Notes: a model not told the origin generated them from the sequence alone. Shown: positions 32,960 to 44,394, numbered from the stretch's first letter. The stretch: DNA of 64,000 nucleotides from Styela clava (GCF_964204865.1 NC_135253.1:22046001-22110000); one strand, 5' to 3'. Numbers and translations: made by a program.

Positions 32960-34073
32960 ACCGCGACCCATAGTCTGGATTTCTGCGATACATAATTACC
33001 GATTCAACTATTCAAACAGAGTTACCAATTTGTGCTGATGGATACGTTTGCAAGGATACTATGTTCCACAGAAACGCTTGCGTTAAGGCCACAGTTACAT
33101 TAATGCTTGATAAGACAATTCAATCAGGATGGCAATTACATCCACAGTGCTTTATCATTTTGATTGTCTTAGCTTTGAGTTAAACACGACACTACGTCCA
33201 ACCAAAATATGTAATTCAGCCGAAATTTTGATTTTTGAAAAATTAAAGTCTGGCTCCGCGGAACGCTATTGGTTCCCTGTTCGGCATGACCTGCTTAGTT
33301 GAAAATATATTGCAGGGATGCTGCAGCCAGAATAAAGTTGGCAACTATGAAAAGTTTCAATAAAGGACATAGATTACCGTCATCATTTATTTTGTAACTT
33401 GCAGGAAAGAAAGATATAATACAATGAAATAAAAATTAGATACAAGCTAAAAATATATACTAAAACAATTTTCATGTGTTTATTTATTCAATGTTTATTT
33501 AACATTGACCCAAACAATGTTAATAAAATTGTTATTTCTTTGGCTATTTGATCTGAACCAAAGCGAAATCGAACAGAATAATCAAAAGCTTGCAAATACA
33601 TAAACGGAGGCAATTTTTTAAGAACGAAACAATATCGAACACAGTACTATAACTATCGGGCAAAACGACGTTGGAAAGAATAAAGGACAATTAGCATATT
33701 TTCTAAATGCTAAAAAGGACAAGGACCGAAAAGCTTGATAGGATTGTCCTTTGAAATAAAGGACGGTTGGCAACCCTAAGCCAAAATGAAGATGACTATT
33801 CTATGTGAAAAAAGAGTCCTGCTGCATATCAATTCAATGGACGTTTCCCTGACCATTGACCCCGAAAAATTTCCTATACTTCACCATTGGAAAAATTTTG
33901 CCGCTTATTTTCAGGAGTGTTTTAGAGAGTTCTCGCTTATGAACTCGTTTACATATTGGTTTGAACATTTGACTAATTTATCTCGGTACTACTTACTTTT
34001 GGTGTGTTTACGTATGGTTCACTGCATCGCGTCTATTTGCTGATTACTTGATTACTTCTTGTTATGGTTAACT
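32960..34073. other. Gene-free stretch with repeat pieces
   Basis: About 33175-33320 shares 'aagtctggctccgcggaacg' and 'tattggttccctgttcggca' with the blocks next to the tRNA genes at 37.5-42 kb. About 33340-33780 is bounded by 'agttggcaactatg' and 'ggacggttggcaaccc', possibly a decayed inverted-repeat element. No exon seen. Confidence 0.5.
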
Positions 34074-34081
34074 GTCTAGAG

Positions 34082-35959
34082 CAGGGGTCACCAACGCGCT
34101 GCCCGTGGGCACCAAGTCGCCCGTGAAGACTATATGAGTCGCCCGCAGGTCTGTTCCAAACTAAGCTTAATAACGGCGCTTAAAGGTAAGCTAAATCAAT
34201 CAAATTTGGTCCTGCTATTCTTGTCTAAATCACATTTATATGGAAACTGGGAATGACACTATATTAATTGTTGTAACCATCAACACCGCCGCGACTCACT
34301 CCACCAGGAACAAACACGGAACACGCCTCACTGATGAAAATCTGCAAAACACGCTCAGAGTTACAGTATCCAGGGGTCGGTCGCTTCGCTACCCGCGAGG
34401 GGGAAATGTAAAGAAATGTGTTTAGTAAGGTAAAAAGTAGGTGTTTGTTCTGATTTTGTTGGAAGACCCTGGTCGTTGCGCCGGACGAATGGCGGCATTC
34501 GTCCGGCGCAGTGCCCCCGACCTTTTTAGTCCATTAAATATTTTAAATACCAGGTTAGAAACCGATCACCCTCAATGGAAATCAAGTTTTATTAATTTTA
34601 GGGCCCGTGATCACTCAACCGTGACGAATTTTTTTTGACATAAATTAGACCTCAATTAACTTGTATGACCCAGATATGGCCTCTCTCCCTATTACCATTC
34701 TCGAGATATAACGTAAAATCACTGGAGCATGACTGAAGAGTTGGAGAAAAAAAATTCCTTTTAAAATGGATTCAAATAATTTTTCCAAATATGCCCATGC
34801 TTTCACTTTCTCAATATGTCCTTTCAGAGTCCTGCAATAAGCCAAAATCACTAAAGCGTGACTGGGGAGTAAGAGAACAAAAATTTCTTCAAAAAAATGT
34901 TAAACAAATTTTTCCAACCATACCTATCTATTTCATTTCTCAATAGCTCCATTTTTAAGTGCGCAACCTTCTTACTCCACTGGAGGGCTATTGGGAGGGG
35001 GAAACACCGATTTCTCAGTAAAGAAAATTTCAAATATTTATACTCTTTGAGAATTAGGCAAATCTTGGCCCAAAATCCCATTCACATGCCTCAGAATTGC
35101 CTAAAAACGATAGAACCTAAGTGGGCGTGGCTTTGCACGAGTTCTCTCACCACAGAGGGCGTGGGGGCACAGCCCCCACCGCCAAAAAGACTTGGAAAAA
35201 TTCCTAATACTCGGGCAAACGCTTTCCGGCCCCGGAAACTTAGCTAAACGGCCTCTAAACCCCTAAATCACTCTCGCGTGACTTGATTGACAGCTGATTG
35301 ACCAATGAACAGCCTCGGGCCACAAAAACCCCGTTTTGACCCCTTTCCTCTGGCCCGATCGTTTCCAAAAATTTTCTGCGTCATGCGGACAGGGATACCT
35401 GACTAACGTGCTAATCACCTACCTCATCTGCCCTACCCTACATAGTGGAAATGCTCATCAGTCGGTCTCCCACGCATAGAATTTTAACTTCCACCTCACG
35501 TGCAACGTTTTCTGATTTAGACTGTGCATTCGCACTTTCAGTGCGACAGGTTGCGAGACCATCAAGTTACACGTCGGAGTACAACACTCTGCAACATCTG
35601 ATAGTACAACTGTTGAGTCCATTTTATTTTGGACTGTGCAGAGTGTTTGTGAATAATCCAATCACATTGTGATTTCCTAGGGTATTATAGTAGTGATCAC
35701 TTCAAAATCAATTTCAAATCACTCAGTTTTGAAATGCAAGTGTCATTGATAAAAATTTATTTGATATGCTGTGATAATCGTTCGATTTCCTTAAGAATCC
35801 TCCTAAAGTTTATCTGCGCTTCTACTTGACTAAATACCAGTAATTATCAATATTTGAAGCTTAATTGAGCAAACTGACTGTGTACATTAAACTGGTAGCC
35901 CGCAGCTTGATCTGCACCTAGAAAGTAGCCCTCTGCCTCGAAAAGGTTGGTGACCCCTG
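34082..35959. mobile_element. hAT-type element, 1.88 kb, intact ends
   Basis: Ends CAGGGGTCACCAACG and GGTTGGTGACCCCTG (14 of 15 positions inverted), flanked by an exact 8-bp duplication GTCTAGAG (34074-34081 and 35960-35967). The inside has 'gcccgtgggcaccaagtcgc' at the left, and three diverged direct copies of a block like 'actgaagagttggagaaaaa' then 'atttttccaaatatgcccat' at 34720-34960. I saw no transposase frame, so it is a non-autonomous element. Confidence 0.92.
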
Positions 35960-36484
35960 GTCTAGAGCTTTAGTCTGTCTTTAGATCTGTTCTCAAAAGC
36001 TTGTTAATGGTGCTATAGTCCAGTAGTCATTGGGTATGAATAATCTATTTCCTAAGTTTCTTACATTGGGATATTCTGTTCTGACAAAGCCTCATTTAAA
36101 TGTAAGTGAATTGGTATATTCTTGCTTTGTATTGTGCCTGGTAGCCTGTACTCATTTTAATATTCATCTTTATTGTTTGTCAGGTCACTTTGTCTCACTG
36201 ATATCTGGATTAAATCACTTTGAGAAAAATCTGTTCGTTTCATTTCGGGATATTAAGTAAAGAGACATAGTAGGCAAGGATGATTTGTCAATGGGCAGAA
36301 ATCCAAACTACATATTCAAAATTATCAGTTTTATTACAACCAATGATCCACGTGCCGCTTACAAGTACTGATAGCAAATTTCAGTCTATCGCAACGTTTG
36401 CGGTATCGAAATTTAATTATAACAACTAAACTAAAGGTCCTTAGAAGACATATCGACAACTGAGTTAATTAATTTACCACTATT

Positions 36485-36735
36485 TTTCAGGAACACAACT
36501 GAAAACTGGCAAATAACGCGCAACGCTACGAAAACAAAGCAACAACAATTACAACAATGCGTGGAGATCGAGCGAAAGAAGTGTCTGAGCGACTCATTGT
36601 TGTCTTATTGAACACGTGGACCTTTGGACAAAAACAAGGCCATTTTTACAACAATGCTTGGAAATCTGTCCGAGCAAAAGAAGTATTTGAGCGACTGCAT
36701 GAATTGCATTTGACACGTCATTGTTGACTTATTGC
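36485..36735. repeat. Dispersed relative of the array's L segment
   Basis: 'aactggcaaataacgcgcaa', 'cgctacgaaaacaaagcaac', 'caatgcgtggagatcgagcg' and 'agaagtgtctgagcgactca' are the reverse complement, with changes, of the distal half of each L segment in the tRNA array. A second diverged copy of the last part follows at about 36650-36735. Confidence 0.75.
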
Positions 36736-36804
36736 TGATTGATCGTTGTTAGGGATATAAATGAAAATATCGATTCTTGGGTAAACATCCATTTATGTAA
36801 CCTA

Positions 36805-37470
36805 GTTCCGTGGTTCCCAACCGCCGGTCCGCGAAGCTTTTTTGCTTGTCCGTGGAAAGTTTCATTTTGTTGTTTGTCTGCCGTCTCAATCGCTTTACCA
36901 AAGCCGAAAAGGCGAATTTACGTTGGTTCATTACGCAATTTCTCTTCCGACATCCTATTGCTGTTTGATAGGTGAGATATGGCCTGGCGATGTCTTGGCT
37001 CCGAGTAATCACACGTTTTGTGTTTCGGTTCCGATTAATCGCGAAAGCGCTCCGCCAAATCTCGCAAGATTCAGAAACCTGAAAATCAGCATGCTTGCTT
37101 TTTCAGTTCTGCATGCTTTTCTTGATTAATATTACCATCCAAATAAAAGGTTACGAATATTTCTTTGTTTAAACCAGAAAACTGTCAAGAACAGTCTAAT
37201 ATTCCAGAGATTCACCATGACACCCACCGAGATATGAACTTGTTGCGACCCGGCATGTGGTCACGAGTCGCGCAGCAAAAGCATGAGTGGCTGAGATCTT
37301 TTTCGGGTAATGCACAGCAGAATTTTGAGCCTGGTGCCAAGTTAGCAACGACTTTATCATTGTAATATAAACTAATTTTGTTTAGGTGGTCGATCAACTG
37401 CAGAGGGATTGAAATGATGAACCCGACGAAACCTCTACTTTACAGATTTATAAAAGAATCATTGTCACAC
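36805..37470. repeat. Segment duplicated at 40685-41310, first copy
   Basis: It begins with a hAT-like end ('gtggttcccaaccgccggtc') and runs through 'caatcgctttaccaaagccg', 'caagaacagtctaatattcc' and 'gaacttgttgcgacccggca' to 'acgaaacctctactttacag'. The copy about 3.9 kb downstream is about 90% identical. No right hAT end was found. Confidence 0.8.
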
Positions 37471-37479
37471 GATTTTAAG

Positions 37480-37958
37480 TATTATACGCTTTTTGGGGTC
37501 TAGCGAAGTACGCGCAGTAAGTGCTCAAATAAAGCCCAACAAAAATATGTAATTCATCGCAAATTTTGATTTTTGAAAATAAAAGTCTGTCTCCGCGGAA
37601 CGCTATTGGTTCCCTGTTTGGCATGATCTGCTTAGTTGAAAATTGAGTGCGTTCGCTGAACACGTCAAGAATTTCATTCCGCGCCAGACAGACCTAAAAA
37701 AAGCATAAAAGTTTCACATTGGATTTTTGTTTGATGTTCTTTTAATGGGTTACGACGTTTTCTTCTCTAGATCCCTTTTTTCCTATTGGAATTTGCAATC
37801 AAAACTATTTTTATAATAAATAGATTTTGTAGCACCTCTGTGAAATGCTTGTCCAAAGAAGTCTGACCTCGGTCAGACAAAACGTTGCAGAAATACATTT
37901 GTGTTAGTGTGCAGCAAGACTCTTAAATTAAATAGAAGAATCTTAACAATTGGAAAAT
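37480..37958. repeat. tRNA-flanking repeat block R1, copy 1
   Basis: From 'gggtctagcgaagtacgcgc' through 'agtctgtctccgcggaacgc', 'catgatctgcttagttgaaa' and 'gtctgacctcggtcagacaa' to 'taaattaaatagaagaatct'. It ends directly at the 3' side of the tRNA-Val gene at 37959. Other copies: 38080-38530, 39285-39754, 41335-41793; partial 40305-40470 and 42540-42650. Confidence 0.85.
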
Positions 37959-38031
37959 TGTTTCCGCCCGGGCTCGAACCGGGGACCTTTCGCGTGTTAG
38001 GCGAACGTGATAACCACTACGCTACGGAAAC
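37959..38031 (-). tRNA. tRNA-Val-AAC: tRNA-Val (AAC)
   Basis: Loop CTAACAC. One A-box change (GCGTAG for GTGTAG). TTTT terminator within 10 nt. Confidence 0.93.
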
Positions 38032-38530
38032 GTGCGGCCGCTTGTTAATATTATTCCAGGGGTAAGGTCATTTTATGGAAAGGGTCTAGCGAAGTACGCG
38101 CAGAAGTGCTCAAATAGAGCCCAACAAAAAGATGTAATTCATCGCAAATTTTGATTTTTGAAAAATAAAAGTCTGTCTCCGCGGAACACTATTGGTTCCC
38201 TGTTTGGCATGACCTGCTCAGTTGAAAATTGAGTGCGTTCTCTGAACACGTCAAGAATTTCATTCCGCACCAAACGGCCCTTAAAAAAGCATAAAAGTTT
38301 CACATTGGAATTTTGTTTGATGTTCTTTTAATGAGTTACGACGTTTTCTTCTCTAGATCTCCTTTTTCCTATTGTAATTTGCAATCAATTCTATTTTTAT
38401 AATAAATAGATTTTGTAGCACCTCTGTGAAATGCTTGACCTCGGTCAGACAAAACGTTACAGAAATACATTTGTGTTAGTGTGCAGCAAGACTCTTAAAT
38501 TAAATAGAAGAATCCTAACAATTCGAAAAT

Positions 38531-38603
38531 TGTTTCCGCCCGGGCTCGAACCGGGGACCTTTCGCGTGTTAGGCGAACGTGATAACCACTACACTACGGA
38601 AAC
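38531..38603 (-). tRNA. tRNA-Val-AAC: tRNA-Val (AAC)
   Basis: Consensus sequence; loop CTAACAC; TTTT close downstream. It pairs with the CAC gene 133 bp away, a doublet repeated at 41794/42000. Confidence 0.96.
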
Positions 38604-38736
38604 GCGCGTTCGCTTACTAATATTTACGGGTCATTATTCCAGGGGTAAGGACATTTTATGGAGAGGAAAACACATCGCCGTCAGGAATGTTTTTGTTAAA
38701 TATCATATTTTGCATTTGTGAATTTGTTCAATAGCT

Positions 38737-38809
38737 TGTTTCCGCCCGGGCTCGAACCGGGGACCTTTCGCGTGTGAAGCGAACGTGATAACCACTACAC
38801 TACGGAAAC
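38737..38809 (-). tRNA. tRNA-Val-CAC: tRNA-Val (CAC)
   Basis: Loop TTCACAC, otherwise consensus. No T-run of four or more within 25 nt downstream. Confidence 0.95.
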
Positions 38810-39285
38810 GGTTTCTTAACGGCTTATCTTTCTGCACTTCGTTCTCCAGTAGGGCAATAAGATTTGCGGATGGAGTTAGGATTGAATCAGAAATCAATAA
38901 CCTTTGCCTTAGTGTGATTTCGCTTGACCTATGTTTGAAAAAAGTTGTAAAAAGCATGGCACCAAACATGGTATAACTGAGACGAATTATTTTTGGGAAC
39001 AGTGTAATTACTTTTTACAAAATAGCAAATAAATCCATTAGCTTTCGTTAGATCATAGTCTAACTTTTTCTGACAAAACAAAGAAAATAATCGTTTGTAG
39101 AACGCTCTGACCATGTAATTGCCATCCTAAATACATTGTTTTAGTTATATCGTTAGTAGCGGGAACTTTGTATAAATGATCCTAGACCACTGATATTATC
39201 ATGCCTGTAGATTGTCAGATCGTTGGAATCGGCGTTCACAAATGCTGGTATTGAGATTTTAAAGCATTATACGCTTTTTCCGAGT
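38810..39285. repeat. tRNA-flanking repeat block R2, copy 1
   Basis: 'tgcacttcgttctccagtag', 'gatttgcggatggagttagg', 'gttgtaaaaagcatggcacc' and 'ctgatattatcatgcctgta'. Copies at 39828-40305 and 42073-42540 always follow the 5' side of a CAC gene. Confidence 0.85.
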
Positions 39286-39754
39286 CTAGCAAAGTACACG
39301 CCATAAGCGCTTAAATAACGCCGAACAAAAATTGGTAATTCAGCCTAAATCTTGATTTTGAAAAAATAAAATTCTGTCTCTTGCGGAGTTGAACGCTATT
39401 GGTACCCTGTTTGGCATGACCAGATTAGTTGAAAACGCGATTGTGAAAAATTTTTCCCGAGAAGAATTTCATTCCGCGCCAGACAGACCTAAAAAAAAGC
39501 ATAAAAGTTTCACATTGGATTTTTGTTTGATGTTCTTTTAATGAGTTACGACGTTTTCTTCTCTAGATCCCCTTTTTCCTATTGTAATTTGCAATCAATT
39601 CTATTTTTATAATAAATAGATTTTGTAGCACCTCTGTGAAATGCTTGTCCGAAGAAGTCTGACCTCGGTCAGACAAAACGTTACAGAAATACATTTGTGT
39701 TAGTGTGCAGCAAGACTCTTAAATTAAATAGAAGAATCTCAACAATTAGAAAAT

Positions 39755-39827
39755 TGTTTCGGCTCGGGCTCGAACCGGGGACCTTCCGCGTGTGAAGCGA
39801 ACGTGATAACCACTACACTACGGAAAC
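39755..39827 (-). tRNA. tRNA-Val-CAC: tRNA-Val (CAC), weakened stems
   Basis: Loop TTCACAC. A mismatch in the acceptor stem (position 67 G to C) and changes in the T-stem and the 3' anticodon side. TTTT downstream. Possibly non-functional. Confidence 0.8.
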
Positions 39828-40571
39828 GGTTGCTTAATGGCTTATTTTGCTGCACTTCGTTCTCCAGTAGAGCAATAAGATTTGCGGATGGAGTTAGGAT
39901 TGAATCAGAAAACAATAACATTTGCCTTAGTGTGATTTCGCGTGACCTATGTTTGAGAAAAGTTGTAAAAAGCATGGCACCAAACATTGTATAACTGAGA
40001 CGAATTATTTTTGGGAACAGCGTAATTACTTTTTACAAAATAGAAAATAAATTTCTTCGTAAGATCATAGTCTAACTTTTTCTCACAAAACAAAGAAATA
40101 AATCGTTTGTAGAACGCTCTGACCATGTAATTGCCATCCTAATTACATTGTCTTATTTATATCGTTAGTGGCGGGAACTTTGTATAAAAGATCCTAGACC
40201 ACTGATATTATCATGCCTGTAGATTGTCAGATCGTTGGAATCGGCGTTCACAAATGCTGGTATTGAAATTTTAAAGCATTATACGCTTTTTCCGAGTCTA
40301 GAAAAGTACACGTCATAAGCGCTCAAATAACGCCGAACAAAAATTGGTAATTCAGCCTAAATCTTGATTTTGAAAAAATAAAATTCTGTCTCTTGCGGAG
40401 TTGAACGCTATTGGTACCCTGTTTGGCATGACCAGATTAGTTGAAAACGCGATTGTGAAAAATTTTTCCCGAGTTGTGAAACTTGGAATTGACTCCAGCG
40501 AAAAGAATCATTATTATAAAACACTGCCGTCCTAATTCTATTGTCTTATTAAGTACCTAGAAAGGGCAAGC

Positions 40572-40637
40572 GTTTCCGTAGTGTAGTGGTTACGCTTTAC
40601 ACGCGAAAGGACCCCGGATCGAGCCCGGACGGAAACA
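40572..40637 (+). pseudogene. tRNA-Val (TAC) with a 7-base deletion, plus strand
   Basis: The only plus-strand copy. The bases TCACGTT between the D-loop and the anticodon stem are missing, and the B-box has a change (GGATCGAGC). It cannot fold as a tRNA. Part of a block otherwise absent from the array. Confidence 0.9.
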
Positions 40638-40684
40638 ATCGCTTTCCTCATCGCTTTACCCTATTCACAAACATGATACATGAG

Positions 40685-41310
40685 TGTTCAGTGGTTCCCA
40701 ACCGTCGGTCCGCGGGAAATTTCATTTTGTTGTTTTTCTACCGTTTCAATCGCTTTACCGTAGCGGAAAAGGCGAATTTACGTATTACGCAATTTATCTC
40801 CCGCCATCCTATTGCTATTTGATAGGTGCGATATGACCTGGCGACGTCTGGGCTCCGAGTAATCACACTTTTCGCTTAATCGCGAAAGCGCTCCGTCAAA
40901 TCTCGCAAGATTCAGAAACCTGAAAATCAGCATGCTTGCTTTTCTTCGTTCTGCATGCTTTCCTGGATTAATGTTACCATCCAAATAAAACGTTTTGGCT
41001 ATTTCTTTGTTTAAACTAGAAAAATGTCAAGAACAGTCTGATATTCCAGAGCTTCACCATGACACCCACCGAGATATGAACTTGTTGCGACCCGGCATGT
41101 GGTCACGAGTCGCGCAGAAAAAGCATGAGTGGCTGAGATCTTTTCCGGGTGATGCACAGCAGGATTTTGAGCCTGGTGCCAAGTTAGCAACAACTTTATC
41201 ATCGTAATATAAATTAATTTTGTTTAGGTGATCGATCAACTGCAGAGGGATTGAAATGATGAACCCGACGAAACCTCTACTTTACAAATTTATAAAAGAA
41301 TCATTGTCAC
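40685..41310. repeat. Segment duplicated from 36805-37470, second copy
   Basis: 'gtggttcccaaccgtcggtc', 'caagaacagtctgatattcc', 'gaacttgttgcgacccggca' and 'acgaaacctctactttacaa'; a small deletion near the start distinguishes the copies. Confidence 0.85.
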
Positions 41311-41793
41311 AAGATTTTAAGTATCATACGCTTTTCGGGGTCTAGCGAAGTACGCGCAGTAAGTGCTCAAATAAAGCCCAACAAAAAGATGTAATTCATC
41401 GCAAATTTTGATTTTTGAAAAATAAAAGTCTGTCTCCGCGGAACGCTATTGATTCCCTGTTTGGCATGACCTGCTTAGTTGAAAATTGAGTGCGTTCGCT
41501 GAACACGTCAAGAATTTTATTCCGCGCCAGACAGACCTAAAAAAAGCATAAAAGTTTCACATTGGATTTTTGTTTGATGTTCTTTTAATGAGTTTTCTTC
41601 TCTAGATCCCCTTTTTCCTATTGTAATTTGCAATCAATTCTATTTTTATAATAAATAGATTTTGTAGCACCTCTGTGAAATGCTTGTCCGAAGAAGTCTG
41701 ACCTCGATCAGACAAAACGTTACAGAAATACATTTGTGTTAGTGTGCAGCAAGACTCTTAAATTAAATAGAAGAATCTTAACAATTGGAAAAT

Positions 41794-41866
41794 TGTTTCC
41801 GCCCGGGCTCGAACCGGGGACCTTTCGCGGGTTAAGCGAACGTGATAACCACTACACTACTGAAAC
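41794..41866 (-). tRNA. tRNA-Val-AAC: tRNA-Val (AAC), degenerate
   Basis: Loop TTAACCC (A37 changed to C), acceptor mismatch at position 6 (GTTTCAG). TTTT downstream. Likely decaying. Confidence 0.75.
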
Positions 41867-41999
41867 GCGTGTCCGCTTACCAATATTTACGGGTCATTAT
41901 TCCAGGGGTAAGGACATTTTATGGAAAGGAAAAAACATTGCCGCCAGGAATGTTTTTCTTAAATATCATATTTTGCATTTGTGAATTTGTTCAATAGCT

Positions 42000-42072
42000 T
42001 GTTTCCGCCCGGGCTCGAACCGGGGACCTTTCGCGTGTGAGGCGAACGTGATAACCACTACACTACGGAAAC
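42000..42072 (-). tRNA. tRNA-Val-CAC: tRNA-Val (CAC)
   Basis: Loop CTCACAC. This is the only CAC copy with C at position 32, as in the AAC genes, so it may be one mutation away from an AAC gene. Confidence 0.95.
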
Positions 42073-42754
42073 GGTTGCATAATGGCTTATCTTTCTGCAC
42101 TCCGTTCTCCAGTAGGGCAAAAAGATTTGCGGATGGAGTTAGGATTGAATCAGAAATCAATAACCTTTGCCTTAGTGTGATTTCGCGTGACCTATGTTCG
42201 AGAAAAGTTGTAAAAAGCATGGCACCAAACATTGTATAACTGAGACGAATTATTTTTGGGAACAGCGTAATTACATTTTACAAAATAGCAAATAAATTTG
42301 TTAGCTTTCGTTAGATCATAGTCTAACTTTTTCTGACAAAACAAAGAAAATAATCGCTTGTGGAACGCTCTGACCATGTAATTGCCATCCTAATTACATT
42401 GTCTTATTTATATCGTTAGTAGCGGGAACTTTGTATAAAAGATCCTAGACCACTGATATTATCATACCTGTAGATTGTCAGATCGTTGGAATCGGCGTTC
42501 ACAAATGCTGGTATTGAGATTTTAAAGCAGTATACGCTTTTTCCGAGTCTAGCAAAGTACACGCCATAAGAGCTTAAATAACGCCGAACAAAAATTTGTA
42601 ATTCAGCCCAAATTTTGATTTTGGAAAATTAAAATTCTGTCTCCTGCAGAATTAAGGTTGCCAACTTTGTGTTCAACTATTCCGGGACACCATAATGACT
42701 AGAATTTGAAAATTGATACAACAGAAGCTTTTGAAGAAACATGCTCGAAGATGC

Positions 42755-42860
42755 GGGATTTTAGGGTCGACACCCTCCCCCTTCAAACTGTAAAAGAAAT
42801 AAAAGCATCTTTTTGTATCATACATAGTACATTTTTCGTAGCATGAAACGCTTTCTTGAT
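42755..42860. repeat. Dispersed C-run/A-run repeat fragment
   Basis: 'gtcgacaccctcccccttca', 'agaaataaaagcatcttttt' and 'gtatcatacatagtac'. Third member of the family at 1430 and 17940. It abuts the tRNA fragment at 42861, where it probably cut the gene. Confidence 0.55.
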
Positions 42861-42882
42861 AAATCCACTACACTGCGGAAAC
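42861..42882 (-). pseudogene. tRNA-Val 5' fragment
   Basis: Only the first ~20 bases (GTTTCCGCAGTGTAGTGG) remain, next to the array spacer 'cgcttgtcactggacgccaa'. It marks the left edge of the dense array. Confidence 0.85.
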
Positions 42883-43433
42883 GCTTGTCACTGGACGCCA
42901 ATTGATAAGACATTATAATAGGGATGGCAATAACATCGACATTGCTTTTATCATTATTTGGTCAATTCGCTATTTCGGAAGAATTTCTTCACATAGCAAA
43001 ATTTTGTGTCTTTTTTTATTTTGGAAGGGGGGGGGGATTTTGCTTTGTATTTCTTGTGGTATTACTATTCTTGTTCGGGTCTTCATTTTTCACTCAAGTA
43101 GTTTAACAATAAAATGCCCCTCCCTTATAATATCTTTGCTCAAAGAAGAGACACACAATCACACATACAATTACCGATTACTCCACGAGCCTAGGGGTGG
43201 ATTTCTGCGATACATAATTCCCGAATTCCCAAACCTCTTGCAAATACCCATCCCTGCTTGGGATTCGAACCTGCAAACCCACGCAAGTTAATCAGAGGTG
43301 CGCTGGCGAGCATATTCCAACGCCTAGAACGATGAGCAACACCTCCGAGGGGAGGACTCAAAATTCGAGCTATTGTATGTTTGAAATACTTATACGTGAT
43401 GTTTGTGAATGAAGTAAGGAAATTATAAACCCT

Positions 43434-43506
43434 TGTTTCCGCCCGGGCTCGAACAGGGGACCTTTCGCGTGTAAAGCGAACGTAATAACCACTACACTAC
43501 GGAAAC
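43434..43506 (-). tRNA. tRNA-Val-TAC: tRNA-Val (UAC), weakened
   Basis: Loop TTTACAC. G52 to T in the T-stem and a G-T wobble in the D-stem. Only TTT downstream. Confidence 0.85.
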
Positions 43507-43642
43507 GCTCGCCACTGGACGCCAATTGATAAGACTGTTCACTCTTATTTATATAATACCCTCAAAAACTTCCGAGTTTCCAGTCGCAAGAATTTTCACA
43601 GACAGCCGTCACGCTTGGCGGATTAAAAACCGTGTTCCCATA

Positions 43643-44014
43643 ATTAAAACGTGATACAGCGCAATTTTGGATGAAATATCAGATCTCATACGATTTATAG
43701 AAAATTTAGGAATAGATCAAAGTAATATCCTTCTGACAAAAAAATCAATCTTTCACCACTAAACATTTCAAAGCAATTGGTCTAGTATTCAACGAGAAAA
43801 GCGAATATATCATGACGAAGAAGAAGGACATCAACAAGATCAACAACATAATATCAAAACGATTCAACGGTCCACGTGTTCAATAAGACAACAACGAGTC
43901 GCTCAGACACTTCTTTCGCATGATTTCCACGCAATGTTGTTATTGTTGTTACCTTTGTTTTCGTGGCTTTGCGTGTTATTTGTCAGCTTTCATACGTGTT
44001 TTCAAAAAAAAAAA
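43643..44014. repeat. L segment, copy 1
   Basis: From 'attaaaacgtgatacagcgc' to the A-run. Its A-run is 11-12 bases; read on the minus strand it gives a T-run about 14 nt past the CAC gene at 44028. Confidence 0.9.
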
Positions 44015-44027
44015 GAGGTTGTTTCCT

Positions 44028-44100
44028 TGTTTCCGCCCGGGCTTGAACCGGGGACCTCTCGCGTGTGAAGCGAACGTGATAACCACTACACTACGGAAAC
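44028..44100 (-). tRNA. tRNA-Val-CAC: tRNA-Val (CAC)
   Basis: Loop TTCACAC. T-loop reads TTCAAGC, as in the other CAC genes that follow an L segment. Confidence 0.94.
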
Positions 44101-44394
44101 GCTCGCCACTGGACGCCAATTGATAAGACTGTTCACTCTTGTTTATATAATACCCTCAAAAACTTCCGAGTTTCCAGTCGCAAGAATTTTCACAGACGGC
44201 CGTCACGCTTGGCGGATTAAAAACCGTGTTCCCATAAACCCACGCAAGGTAATCAGAGGTGCGATGGCGAGTGTATTCCAACGCCTAGAACGATGAGCAA
44301 CAACTCCGAGGGGAAGACTCAAAATTCGAGCTATTGTATCTTCGAAATACTTATACGTAATGTTTGTTAATGAAGTAAGGAAATGATAAACCCT

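Noticed and set aside
34897-35247. A 116-codon plus-strand frame inside the 1.88-kb hAT element, as a possible transposase remnant.
   Set aside because: No hAT transposase motif (zinc finger, or the dimerisation-region tryptophan and arginine pattern) is visible, and the frame overlaps the internal direct repeats.
38703-42232. Frames of 60-130 codons across the R1/R2 blocks, some recurring.
   Set aside because: They pass through tRNA genes and change with copy-specific indels; no conserved start, splice site or protein signature.
42902-43291. A 129-codon plus-strand frame before the dense array.
   Set aside because: It runs through a G-run and then into the antisense SINE head of the array, so it has no independent support.
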